IMG/VR virus record: IMGVR_UViG_3300022540_000049 | Location: 1-34,604 of that record | Length of the DNA: 34,604 nt | Strand: one strand, 5' to 3' | Source: a virus | In this document: positions 1-7,268 of the stretch, in pieces | Layout: each line of letters begins with the position of its first letter | How positions within the stretch are numbered: the first letter of the stretch is position 1 | Translations under genes and position numbers: made by a program | The notes under the pieces: generated by a model | The model's input: only the letters and a program-made list of their open reading frames with translations | What the model was told of the DNA's origin: nothing | Databases searched by the model: none

Positions 1-119
1 AACAGATAATTAAGTTCCAATTTGCTGATACTCCTGAGATGGAGAATGAGGCAGAATATACAAGACAACTACAAACCATGTCATTTGGTGTGGGTAGATC
101 CAGAATAGGCGGATATTAG
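1..119 (+). CDS. 3' end of probable large terminase subunit (partial)
   Basis: An open frame enters from the left edge (codons in phase with base 3) and ends at TAG 117-119, giving about 38 C-terminal residues that finish in RSRIGGY. The visible part has no diagnostic motif. The call rests on position: in P22-like and many other podoviruses the large terminase gene lies directly upstream of the portal gene. The stop codon shares its last base with the GTG start of the portal gene, so the two are probably translationally coupled. It could also be another packaging protein. Confidence 0.5.
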   Translation, partial: QIIKFQFADTPEMENEAEYTRQLQTMSFGVGRSRIGGY

Positions 120-2119
120 TGAGTAATTTTAACTATAGTTTTGACAAGTTAGCTAATAAAGATGATATAGTTACTTTCCTGTCAGATGATGAATTGGATA
201 GTATAGGTACTGTAATATCTGAAGGTATCCAGAATGATATCAATTCTAGGGCAGCATGGACTAAAGATATGGATGAGTGGCTTAAGCTAGCTGCTCAAGT
301 AAGAGAAGATAAGCAATTCCCTTGGCCAGATGCCGCTAATGTTAAGTACCCTATACTTACTATTGCTGCTACCCAATTTGCAGCTAGAGCGTACTCAGCT
401 CTATTATCAGGCCCAGATTACGTACAAGGTAGGGTTGTAGGCCCAGATGCTACTGGAGAGAAGACAGAGATAGCTATAAAGATTGGTAAGCATATGTCTT
501 ATCAGCTTAAAGAAGAGATGGAAGAGTGGGAAGAAGATACAGATAGATTACTACATACACTGCCTATCACAGGTACAGCCTTCAAGAAAACATACTATGA
601 CCCTTCAGTTGGTCGTCCAGTCTCAGAATTCGTATCACCTAAAGAACTAATCATAAATTACCATGCTAAATCCCTAGAGAAAGCATACCGTAAAACTCAC
701 GTATTATATTATACTAATAATGAAATGGAGAGTATGGTTCGATCTGGCTTATATAAAGAGTATGATAATGAGCTAGAGATAACAACTAGTGAAGCTCCTC
801 TAACTAATGCAGATGATTCACAGAATCTTAATCCCGGTATTGTAGATACGGCATCCACATATACACTATATGAGTGTCATACATGGTTCGATATAGATGG
901 TGATGGATACGAAGAACCATACATTATAACAATAGACTCTAAGACCAATAAGGTACTAAGAGTAGTCTCTGCTCTATCTGAGAAAGAGAATGCAGTACAA
1001 CGTAATGAGGTTGGTAAGATTTCTGTCTTATTACAGAAGCAATACTTTACCTCTTTCATATTCATCCCAGATCCTAATAGTGGTGTATATGGCTTAGGAT
1101 TTGGTTCCTTACTAGGGCCTCTGAATGTAAGTATAAATACAATAATCAATCAATTATTAGATGCAGGTACTCTGAGTAATATGCAGAGTGGTTTCATAGC
1201 CTCTAATATACAACCCCAAGGCGGTGATACAGGTTTTAGACCGGGTGAGTGGAAGATAGTTAATTCATATGGTACTGATATCCGTAATGGTATTATACCT
1301 CTACCAGTAAGAGAACCCTCCGGTGTTCTATTCTCCTTACTAGGTATGTTAGAGCAAGCATCTATGAAGATGGCCTCTGTAGTAGATATCCTAACTGGGG
1401 AGATACCCGGTCAGAATACTAAGGCTACAGTTGCAATGGCAGCTATTGAACAAGGGCTTAAGGTCTTCTCTAGTATTTATAAGAGACAGCATAGATCACT
1501 CAAGAAAGAATATAAAAAGATATATGACATTAATGCAGAGTTCTTACCAGTAGAACAGTATGTCTCTATCTTTGATGCAGAAGATATGGAGACTATAGGA
1601 CAGACAGATTACGATATAACTAGTAATGATGTAGTCCCTTATAGTGACCCTAATGTATCCTCTGAACAACAGAGAATAGCCAAGATTCAGGTAGTACAAG
1701 AGTTACTACAGACTGGTGTTATCAATGTTAAAGAATATGTACGTAGGTTCTTAGAAGCAACAGATCAACCTGCGATAGAAGTATTAATGGATGTTCCACC
1801 ACCACAGCCAGATCCTATGGTTATATTGGAACAACAGAAATTCCAGCACGAGAGAGAGATGGATATATGGACTCTCCGATTGAAGGAAATCGACTTAGAC
1901 CTTAAGGCTACTAAAGATCGTATAGATGGTATCCTGAAGATAGCTAAGGCGGAAGGTGAGGAGATTGGGGAACAAGTCAGCTTATATGACAAGTACCTTG
2001 ATAAACTTATGCAACAAGAAGACCAACTGATGGAGCAACGTAGACAAGCGCATGAACAGCGTATAGCTGAGAAGGCACTAGCCCAACAACAGGCTCAACA
2101 GCAAGGTCAACAACAATAA
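119..2119 (+). CDS. Portal protein (head-tail connector)
   Basis: The portal is a 12-subunit ring at the unique capsid vertex through which DNA enters and leaves. This 666-residue protein is close in size to P22 gp1 (725 residues). It has an N-terminal segment FPWPDAANVKYP typical of podovirus portals, and a central stretch (about residues 340-480) with GFGSLLGPLNVSIN and an ILTGEIPGQNTKATVAM-like region. The C-terminus (about 570-666) is a charged, glutamine-rich coiled coil, comparable to the helical barrel of P22-type portals. Start is GTG at 119, overlapping the previous stop by one base, with a weak AGGCGG site upstream. It heads the capsid operon, which fits a portal. Assignment is by residue pattern and gene order. 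Confidence 0.88.
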   Translation: MSNFNYSFDKLANKDDIVTFLSDDELDSIGTVISEGIQNDINSRAAWTKDMDEWLKLAAQVREDKQFPWPDAANVKYPILTIAATQFAARAYSALLSGPDYVQGRVVGPDATGEKTEIAIKIGKHMSYQLKEEMEEWEEDTDRLLHTLPITGTAFKKTYYDPSVGRPVSEFVSPKELIINYHAKSLEKAYRKTHVLYYTNNEMESMVRSGLYKEYDNELEITTSEAPLTNADDSQNLNPGIVDTASTYTLYECHTWFDIDGDGYEEPYIITIDSKTNKVLRVVSALSEKENAVQRNEVGKISVLLQKQYFTSFIFIPDPNSGVYGLGFGSLLGPLNVSINTIINQLLDAGTLSNMQSGFIASNIQPQGGDTGFRPGEWKIVNSYGTDIRNGIIPLPVREPSGVLFSLLGMLEQASMKMASVVDILTGEIPGQNTKATVAMAAIEQGLKVFSSIYKRQHRSLKKEYKKIYDINAEFLPVEQYVSIFDAEDMETIGQTDYDITSNDVVPYSDPNVSSEQQRIAKIQVVQELLQTGVINVKEYVRRFLEATDQPAIEVLMDVPPPQPDPMVILEQQKFQHEREMDIWTLRLKEIDLDLKATKDRIDGILKIAKAEGEEIGEQVSLYDKYLDKLMQQEDQLMEQRRQAHEQRIAEKALAQQQAQQQGQQQ

Positions 2120-2137
2120 CCTAGAGGATACTCTAAA

Positions 2138-2383
2138 ATGGCGCAAGAAGTAATAACAAGACAAGAATATGTAGATTGGAAACGTAACCCATGTACTAGT
2201 TCTTTTCTAGAGAACCTAGATAACAACTGTAAGGTCTTAATGATGAATTGGTCTAAAGATGCTTATAAGGAGAGTGGTTCAGAGGAAAAGATTAAGGGAA
2301 TGATAGAAGCATACCGACTTATACTACAAGGTTTCAATGATAACACTGTAGTAGCTTTTGAGAAGGAAGATCTCGATGCGTAA
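2138..2383 (+). CDS. Hypothetical protein between portal and co-chaperonin
   Basis: An 81-residue soluble protein without a motif I recognise. It looks alpha-helical (residues 50-65 KIKGMIEAYRLIL), with no signal peptide and no membrane segment. ATG 2138 is preceded by AGAGGA at good spacing. Its end overlaps the start of the GroES-like gene by eight bases, so it belongs to the capsid operon. Small helical proteins at this place occur in many marine podoviruses, but I cannot give it a function. Confidence 0.7.
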   Translation: MAQEVITRQEYVDWKRNPCTSSFLENLDNNCKVLMMNWSKDAYKESGSEEKIKGMIEAYRLILQGFNDNTVVAFEKEDLDA

Positions 2384-2732
2384 GGCGGTTATGGAACCAT
2401 GTGGTCACAGGGTATTAGTCCTACCTAAAGTAGTTGAAGAGAAATCAGAGGGTGGTATTATCATCCATACTGATGAGACAACTATGAAGATGGAGAAGGC
2501 TGGTAATGATATTGGTACACTGTATAAAGTAGGCCCTAATGCTTGGAAAGCATATGATAATGGAGAACCTTGGGCTAAAGAGGGAGATACAGTAGTTTAT
2601 GCTAGGTTTGGTGGAGTATTTGTTAAAGATCCAAATACGGATATTGAATATATTTTATTAAACGATGAAGACTTAGCTTTGGTAGTAGAGACGGAAGTAG
2701 AAGATATAGAAATAACAGAGGAAATATCCTAA
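2376..2732 (+). CDS. GroES-like co-chaperonin
   Basis: A 118-residue GroES (Cpn10) family protein. It has the N-terminal strand EPCGHRVLVLPK, a mobile-loop segment SEGGIIIHTDETT which in GroES docks onto GroEL, the GTLYKVGP core strand, then GDTVVYARFGG and a C-terminal IEYILLNDEDLALVV strand. E. coli GroES is 97 residues; the excess is an insertion around NAWKAYDNGEPW and an acidic tail. ATG 2376 is chosen over an upstream TTG because AAGGA lies eight bases before it. It sits between portal and scaffold/coat genes, so its inferred job is to adapt host GroEL to fold the coat protein, as T4 gp31 does. Confidence 0.9.
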   Translation: MRKAVMEPCGHRVLVLPKVVEEKSEGGIIIHTDETTMKMEKAGNDIGTLYKVGPNAWKAYDNGEPWAKEGDTVVYARFGGVFVKDPNTDIEYILLNDEDLALVVETEVEDIEITEEIS

Positions 2733-3556
2733 TGAGTAAAGATCTAGATATAGATAATGGTAAAGATGTAGATAAAGGCGCAGGGGAAGAAGATATTCAA
2801 GAGTTGTCTCCTGTACAACAAGAGGCAACTGATAGAGGTTGGACAACAAAGGAAGGGTTTAAAGGTGATCCTGAGAAGTGGGTTGATGCTGGAGCTTTCA
2901 TCACTAATGGTGAGTTGATGGATAAGATCTCTAAGCAGAATAGTTTACTTAAGAATCAGGGTAAGGCTATTGACTCTTTTAAGAAGATGCAATCCAGTAT
3001 TGAGAAGAGAGCCATTGAGAAGGCTAAACAACAACTACTAGCAGATAAAGCAGAAGCTTATAATGCTGGTGATGGAGAAGCTATTGTCCAGATAGAGGAA
3101 CAGATTAAGGTAGCTGATAAAGAGCTACAGGATGTCGTTAAGGAAGCAGAGGTTGTAGATCATGGTGCTGTATTCAGTGAATACTTCTCCAATCAATGGG
3201 CTCCTAAGAACGATTGGTATAAGACAAATGATGTAATGGAAGCCTATGCTGATAAGATTGGTGTAGAGCTATATAATAAAGATCCATCAGTTGATCCATC
3301 TGATATTATGGCTGTAGTGGATAAGAAGATGCGGGATAAATTTCCTGTACAATTTGAGAATCCAAGTCGTAGTAAGGCAGGTGCAGTAGGTGGAACTAAC
3401 CAGAGCTCTGGATCAGGTAATTCAAGAGGTTTAATCTCTAAATTAACTGCTGTAGAGAAGAAGGTTGGGAATGATTTAATCAAGATGGGTGTATTTAAGA
3501 ACTTGAGTGAATATGCTCAAGCCAATGCAGATACCCTAGCTAACGAACAAGAATAG
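2732..3556 (+). CDS. Probable capsid scaffolding protein
   Basis: A 274-residue highly charged protein. The N-terminus is acidic (residues 1-30), there is a long predicted coiled coil at about 65-135 (KKMQSSIEKRAIEKAKQQ region), a Gly/Ser-rich linker near 215-230, and a helical C-terminus. Size, charge and position just upstream of the coat gene match scaffolding proteins of P22-like and T7-like phages, which direct procapsid assembly and are then lost. It begins at an ATG overlapping the co-chaperonin stop (TAATG). Scaffolds diverge too fast for motif proof, so the role is inferred. Confidence 0.65.
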   Translation: MSKDLDIDNGKDVDKGAGEEDIQELSPVQQEATDRGWTTKEGFKGDPEKWVDAGAFITNGELMDKISKQNSLLKNQGKAIDSFKKMQSSIEKRAIEKAKQQLLADKAEAYNAGDGEAIVQIEEQIKVADKELQDVVKEAEVVDHGAVFSEYFSNQWAPKNDWYKTNDVMEAYADKIGVELYNKDPSVDPSDIMAVVDKKMRDKFPVQFENPSRSKAGAVGGTNQSSGSGNSRGLISKLTAVEKKVGNDLIKMGVFKNLSEYAQANADTLANEQE

Positions 3557-3565
3557 GATACTATT

Positions 3566-4087
3566 ATGTCAAATGACAAATTGAATACGGTCACAAATAG
3601 TGATCAAGTAGAAGCTAAGAAGAATACACGTAACGCTAATCCTACAGCAGGTGCTGTTGATGAGAAGCGTCCTAAACGTATCTCCGTAGCTAAACAAAGA
3701 GATAAGCTCTCTGTAGAGGGACAAGACCCCTCTCGTCACTATCATTGGATTAATGATAAGGATGATGGACAGCGTATCTATAAGTTAGAACGAGCGGGAT
3801 ACCGTATAGAAACAGATCAAACGCTAACTATTGGTGTTAAAAAGATGTCTGACTCATCTGGGTTAGGCACACCTCATCGGCAATTTGCTGGTGTAAACAG
3901 AGAGGGTGCAACAATGTATGCATACTTGATGTCTACATCTAAAGAATTCTGGAATGAAGATCAAGCTGAGAAGCATAAAGAGATCGACAAACAGATGAAT
4001 GAGCAGACTGCATTAGAAGAGGGCTTCTACAACCCAGAGGGTGACGCTACACGTATCACTGATGATACAGCTAACCGAAGGTACTAG
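3566..4087 (+). CDS. Hypothetical protein of the capsid operon
   Basis: A 173-residue hydrophilic protein with a basic N-terminus (residues 25-50 rich in K and R) and a central motif HYHWINDKDDGQRIYKLERA (about residues 60-79). I have the impression that similar proteins lie between scaffold and coat genes in other marine podoviruses, but I know no function. There is no membrane segment. It follows the scaffold gene by nine bases with an AGGATA site before the ATG. It could be a minor virion or assembly protein. Confidence 0.65.
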   Translation: MSNDKLNTVTNSDQVEAKKNTRNANPTAGAVDEKRPKRISVAKQRDKLSVEGQDPSRHYHWINDKDDGQRIYKLERAGYRIETDQTLTIGVKKMSDSSGLGTPHRQFAGVNREGATMYAYLMSTSKEFWNEDQAEKHKEIDKQMNEQTALEEGFYNPEGDATRITDDTANRRY

Positions 4088-4169
4088 AAGTAAAATATAG
4101 GTATACTATATAGTAAAATATCAATAACAGGGCGTGCAATTAAATTTAACTAAATAAAGGAAATAAATT
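4088..4169 (+). promoter_or_regulatory. Intergenic leader with AT-rich palindrome, possible promoter
   Basis: An 82-base AT-rich gap in an otherwise closely packed module. It holds a perfect 12-base palindrome, TACTATATAGTA, at 4104-4115, within a run of TATA-like sequence. A clean AAAGGA ribosome binding site lies at about 4157-4162, before ATG 4170. The position just before the most highly expressed capsid genes suggests a promoter or a processing site. I see no confident -35/-10 pair. Confidence 0.3.
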
Positions 4170-4742
4170 ATGGCGAATGTTGATCGTCCAAATGGATTCC
4201 GTCCTGTACAAAATGCAAACGGAAGTCCTTATAATGGTATGAGTCAGAAGTACTACAGCTTGTCAGACAACCTTTCGGTTGGTGACGTTGTTATCGCTGT
4301 TACAACTGGTGAAGGTAAGTACCGAACAATAGGTCGTTCTACTAATGGAGCAACTGATATCATGGTTGGTGTAGTTACAGGGTTTGAAGTAAATCCAGAT
4401 AACTTAGCTAATAACTATCATACAGCTTCAGCAGTATACGGTGTATTTGTCTGTGATGATCCAAATGTAGTATTTGAGGCTCAATCAGATGATGCCAGCT
4501 TATCTAAAGCTGACCTTGGTTTAAATGTAGATTACACTGTTACAGCTATTGATACTGATACTGGTTTATCCGGTATGGAAGTTGATGGTAGTTCAGCAGT
4601 AACACTTATTGCAACTCCTTGGCGTATTGTCGGGTTTGTGGATAAAGAGGATAATGATGAGACTTTGACTAATGCTAGAGTTCTTGTGAAGCCTAATATG
4701 CATAAATACGCAGCTGATGGCGGTGTGAGTGCTGGTGTATAA
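4170..4742 (+). CDS. Structural protein, possible capsid decoration protein
   Basis: A 190-residue beta-rich protein starting MANVDRPNGFRPV. This opening, and the later run about a measurable effect on value (GDVVIAVTTGEG, PWRIVGFVDKEDNDE), resemble a group of phage virion proteins encoded directly before the coat gene. I do not know a proven role; decoration or head stabilisation is inferred from position, small size and beta content. A strong ribosome binding site (AAAGGA) and a short leader precede it, which suggests high expression together with the coat gene 27 bases downstream. Confidence 0.6.
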   Translation: MANVDRPNGFRPVQNANGSPYNGMSQKYYSLSDNLSVGDVVIAVTTGEGKYRTIGRSTNGATDIMVGVVTGFEVNPDNLANNYHTASAVYGVFVCDDPNVVFEAQSDDASLSKADLGLNVDYTVTAIDTDTGLSGMEVDGSSAVTLIATPWRIVGFVDKEDNDETLTNARVLVKPNMHKYAADGGVSAGV

Positions 4743-4769
4743 TCTAAAATATTATAAGGAGAATAAATA

Positions 4770-5678
4770 ATGCCTATTTCAAGTAATGCATGGGCGAAGG
4801 CTATGTGGCCGGGACTTAATGCAATATGGGGTAATGACTATAAGGATTGGAATCCAGAGCATGTAGCTTTGTTTGATGCCTTTACAGATAGTCGCAAATA
4901 TGTAGAAGAACTTTCTACTAGTGGTTTTGGTCAAGCTGGTATCATAGCAGAGGGCGGTTCCGTCCAGTATGATACTGAACAACAAGGTTTCGTAACCCGT
5001 TATACTCACGTAGAACGTGGTTTGGGATTCATTGTTACCCGTATCGCTTATGAAGATGATCAGTACATGGTTATCGCTCATGATGGTGTTAAGGGCTTGT
5101 CTAAGAGTATGAAGGATACACGTGAGACTGTTGCTGCTAATGTATATAACCGCGCTACAAACGCGTCCTATACAGGCACAGGCGGTACTACACTGTTGAA
5201 CTCATCTCATCCTAATATCGCTGGTGGGACTTACTCTAATCAATTATCAGTAGCTGCTGATCTATCTGAAGCATCATTAGAACAAGCATGTATTGATATT
5301 GGTAAGTTGACAAATGATCGTGGTTTGAAGGTCGCATTGCGTCCTCAGACACTCCACATCCCTGTTGATAGTGAGTTTGAAATTGAGCGTATCTTGAAGT
5401 CACCTTTACGATACGGTACTGCGAATAATGATTTGAATGCAATTGGCTCTATGGGCAAGTTCCCAGGCGGAGTGCATATCAATCACTATTTCACTGATAC
5501 TGATGCATGGTTCATCCGAACAGATGCAGCTAATGGTATGAAGTGTTTTAACCGACGAGCTCTAGAGTTTGTTCAGGATAATGACTTTGATACTAGCAAT
5601 GCCAAGTATAAGGCTACTGAGCGTTACAGCTACGGTTGGTCTAATCCAAAAGGTATTTTTGGTTCGGTTGGAGTTTAG
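4770..5678 (+). CDS. Major capsid protein
   Basis: A 302-residue protein with the character of an HK97-fold coat protein. The middle has the pattern TLLNSSHPNIAGG followed by DLSEASLEQA (about residues 140-170), which resembles the gpT-like coat family. It continues with LRPQTLHIPVDSEFEIERIL and the C-terminal YSYGWSNPKGIFGSVGV. Gene order (portal, scaffold, coat) supports the call. ATG 4770 follows AAGGAG. A terminator lies immediately downstream at 5698-5724, as is usual for coat genes whose transcript must be abundant. Confidence 0.85.
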   Translation: MPISSNAWAKAMWPGLNAIWGNDYKDWNPEHVALFDAFTDSRKYVEELSTSGFGQAGIIAEGGSVQYDTEQQGFVTRYTHVERGLGFIVTRIAYEDDQYMVIAHDGVKGLSKSMKDTRETVAANVYNRATNASYTGTGGTTLLNSSHPNIAGGTYSNQLSVAADLSEASLEQACIDIGKLTNDRGLKVALRPQTLHIPVDSEFEIERILKSPLRYGTANNDLNAIGSMGKFPGGVHINHYFTDTDAWFIRTDAANGMKCFNRRALEFVQDNDFDTSNAKYKATERYSYGWSNPKGIFGSVGV

Positions 5679-5697
5679 TAGTAAGTAGTTGATTTAT

Positions 5698-5724
5698 ATG
5701 GGGTTGTAATGGCCCCATTTTATT
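5698..5724 (+). terminator. Rho-independent-type terminator after capsid gene
   Basis: The stem ATGGGG (5698-5703) pairs with CCCCAT (5713-5718) around a nine-base loop and is followed directly by a T-rich tract TTTTATT. It lies 20 bases after the coat gene stop. It would end or attenuate capsid-operon transcripts. Confidence 0.7.
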
Positions 5725-5737
5725 CTTAAAGTATATA

Positions 5738-5776
5738 TCCTCCCACATGGAGGAGTTGACAGCCTGTTCCAAGGCT
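5738..5776 (+). promoter_or_regulatory. Two tandem hairpins in the leader of the appendage operon
   Basis: Hairpin one: TCCTCC (5738-5743), loop CACAT, GGAGGA (5749-5754). Hairpin two: AGCCT (5761-5765), loop GTTCCA, AGGCT (5772-5776). Both are perfect and lie between the terminator and the ATG at 5791. The first contains an anti-Shine-Dalgarno-like and a Shine-Dalgarno-like half, so it may be a processing, stability or translational control element. The true ribosome site for 5791 is probably AGGAG at 5777-5781 or nearby. Confidence 0.4.
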
Positions 5777-5790
5777 AGGAGCTAAATAAT

Positions 5791-6207
5791 ATGGGAATTG
5801 CAAATTCAGGAACAAAGTATACTAATTTCTCTAATGTAGAAGTTGGTAATAGTACTGACCTAAATGGTAAAGTTAAGATTAATGGTCAGATTCAAAACAG
5901 TGGTAATGTAGATGTTACAGTATCAGCTGCTATCTCAGAGAACATCCAATCAGTAGAGCTTAATCATGCGACAGTTGTTGTTGCAGCTACTATTGCGGAT
6001 GCTTCTAAACATCAAGGTTTATTTGTAGTAAAAGATACGAGCTCTGGTGGTACAGCTGCTCATACAATTACAATCACAACTGGTACATTCGATGGCACTA
6101 ATAAGGTTGCTACTCTTAATGCACCTAATGAAGCATTGGTTGTCTTCTTCGATTCAGCTGGTAATGGTACTATCGTAGAGAACGTTGGTTTAGTTGTATT
6201 GTCGTAA
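5791..6207 (+). CDS. Beta-rich virion protein, possibly head decoration or fibre component
   Basis: A 138-residue protein made almost entirely of beta-prone sequence rich in T, V, N and G, with the segment TITITTGTFDGTNKVATLNAP and then EALVVFFDSAGNGTIVEN (about residues 92-133). This end resembles a small domain seen in many phage fibre and virion proteins. There is no signal peptide or membrane segment. It starts after the hairpin leader and its stop overlaps the next ATG (TAATG at 6205-6209). Function is unknown beyond a likely virion surface role. Confidence 0.6.
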   Translation: MGIANSGTKYTNFSNVEVGNSTDLNGKVKINGQIQNSGNVDVTVSAAISENIQSVELNHATVVVAATIADASKHQGLFVVKDTSSGGTAAHTITITTGTFDGTNKVATLNAPNEALVVFFDSAGNGTIVENVGLVVLS

Positions 6208-6851
6208 TGGCTAATAAGGGTAGACCTTCTAATTTTAATGCAGTAGAGATAGAGGCCTCTGAGGGCTTCTTTCCTCCATTGAAGTTAAAGGAAGGAGAAC
6301 TAACAACTATCCCTGAGAAAGGTGCTGTAGAGTACCATGATGGTCATTTGATGTTTACTGGGGAGAATGACAGATATGCTGTATCCCTTAGTAATTCAGT
6401 AAAAACAACTACAACAACTGTAGAAAATACGATAGTTGAAACAACAGTACAAAGTAAGTTATTTCCAGCTAACTCATTACATGAAGATCAAGTTATCAGG
6501 GGCTCAGGTTATGGTTCCATTAGCAATGTAACAGGTGCTGATGATTTCGTTCTTAGATTTAAAGTTAATGGATCAACTATCCATACATTAACTAGAGTAG
6601 GTGGTAATGTTTCTGGTGCAGGTTGGTTTGTAGCTTTTGTTATGACCATCCGTAGCACGGGAGTAACAGGGGCTATGATTGACTTTGTAGAATACAGAGA
6701 AGGATCAACAAGTACAAGTAGCGCAGATATCACTGAACATGTTGTTGATACTACCGAGGATATTTTACTAGAAATGACAATAGAGTGGGATGCTGCTAAA
6801 GTAGGCAACATTTTTACATCCTCTCAGGGATTTATAGAACTAATACATTAA
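6207..6851 (+). CDS. Probable tail appendage protein with a C-terminal jelly-roll-like domain
   Basis: A 214-residue protein. The N-terminal part includes LTTIPEKGAVEYHDGHLMFT (about residues 33-52), an anchoring motif common near the ends of phage fibre and baseplate proteins. A threonine-rich linker (68-82) follows, then a beta-rich C-terminal domain (85-214) that looks like a small jelly roll. It overlaps the previous gene by one base. It is probably a short fibre or appendage subunit, inferred from composition and location. Confidence 0.6.
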   Translation: MANKGRPSNFNAVEIEASEGFFPPLKLKEGELTTIPEKGAVEYHDGHLMFTGENDRYAVSLSNSVKTTTTTVENTIVETTVQSKLFPANSLHEDQVIRGSGYGSISNVTGADDFVLRFKVNGSTIHTLTRVGGNVSGAGWFVAFVMTIRSTGVTGAMIDFVEYREGSTSTSSADITEHVVDTTEDILLEMTIEWDAAKVGNIFTSSQGFIELIH

Positions 6852-6862
6852 GGAATTAAGTT

Positions 6863-7264
6863 ATGGCAGATGCAGTAAGTACTAAGGTGTTATTTACAGG
6901 AAATAACATATACTCTGTTCGTATCACAGGTAATAGTGATGGTACTGGAGAGACTGATGTAGTAAAGATTGATAAGAGCTCTCTTGCAGGGCCATTAGGT
7001 GTTGAACCTAATAAGATACGTATAGATGAAGTAACATGGGATATCTCTGGTTGGGATGGTATTAACTTAGAGTGGGATGGAACTACAGATTCTGTAGCTC
7101 TAGTATTAAGTACTAATGGATACACAGATTTTAGACCAGATGGTGGACTTATAGCTGATAATACAGATGGTACTGGTGATCTTTTACTAAGTACTGTTGG
7201 TACACCAGCAGCTGGTTATACATATGTAATTTACTTAAGATGTAGACTTAAAGGCGGAGTATAA
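6863..7264 (+). CDS. Virion protein of unknown function
   Basis: A 133-residue protein, mostly predicted beta-strand, ending YVIYLRCRLKGGV. It has the segments SVRITGNSDGTGETDVVKID and EVTWDISGWDGINLEWDG. Small proteins with this pattern of a W-D-G core are encoded in the tail regions of several marine podoviruses, but I know no assigned role. The ATG follows AAGGAATTAAGTT. Position between two appendage genes suggests a virion component. Confidence 0.6.
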   Translation: MADAVSTKVLFTGNNIYSVRITGNSDGTGETDVVKIDKSSLAGPLGVEPNKIRIDEVTWDISGWDGINLEWDGTTDSVALVLSTNGYTDFRPDGGLIADNTDGTGDLLLSTVGTPAAGYTYVIYLRCRLKGGV

Positions 7265-7268
7265 GTAA

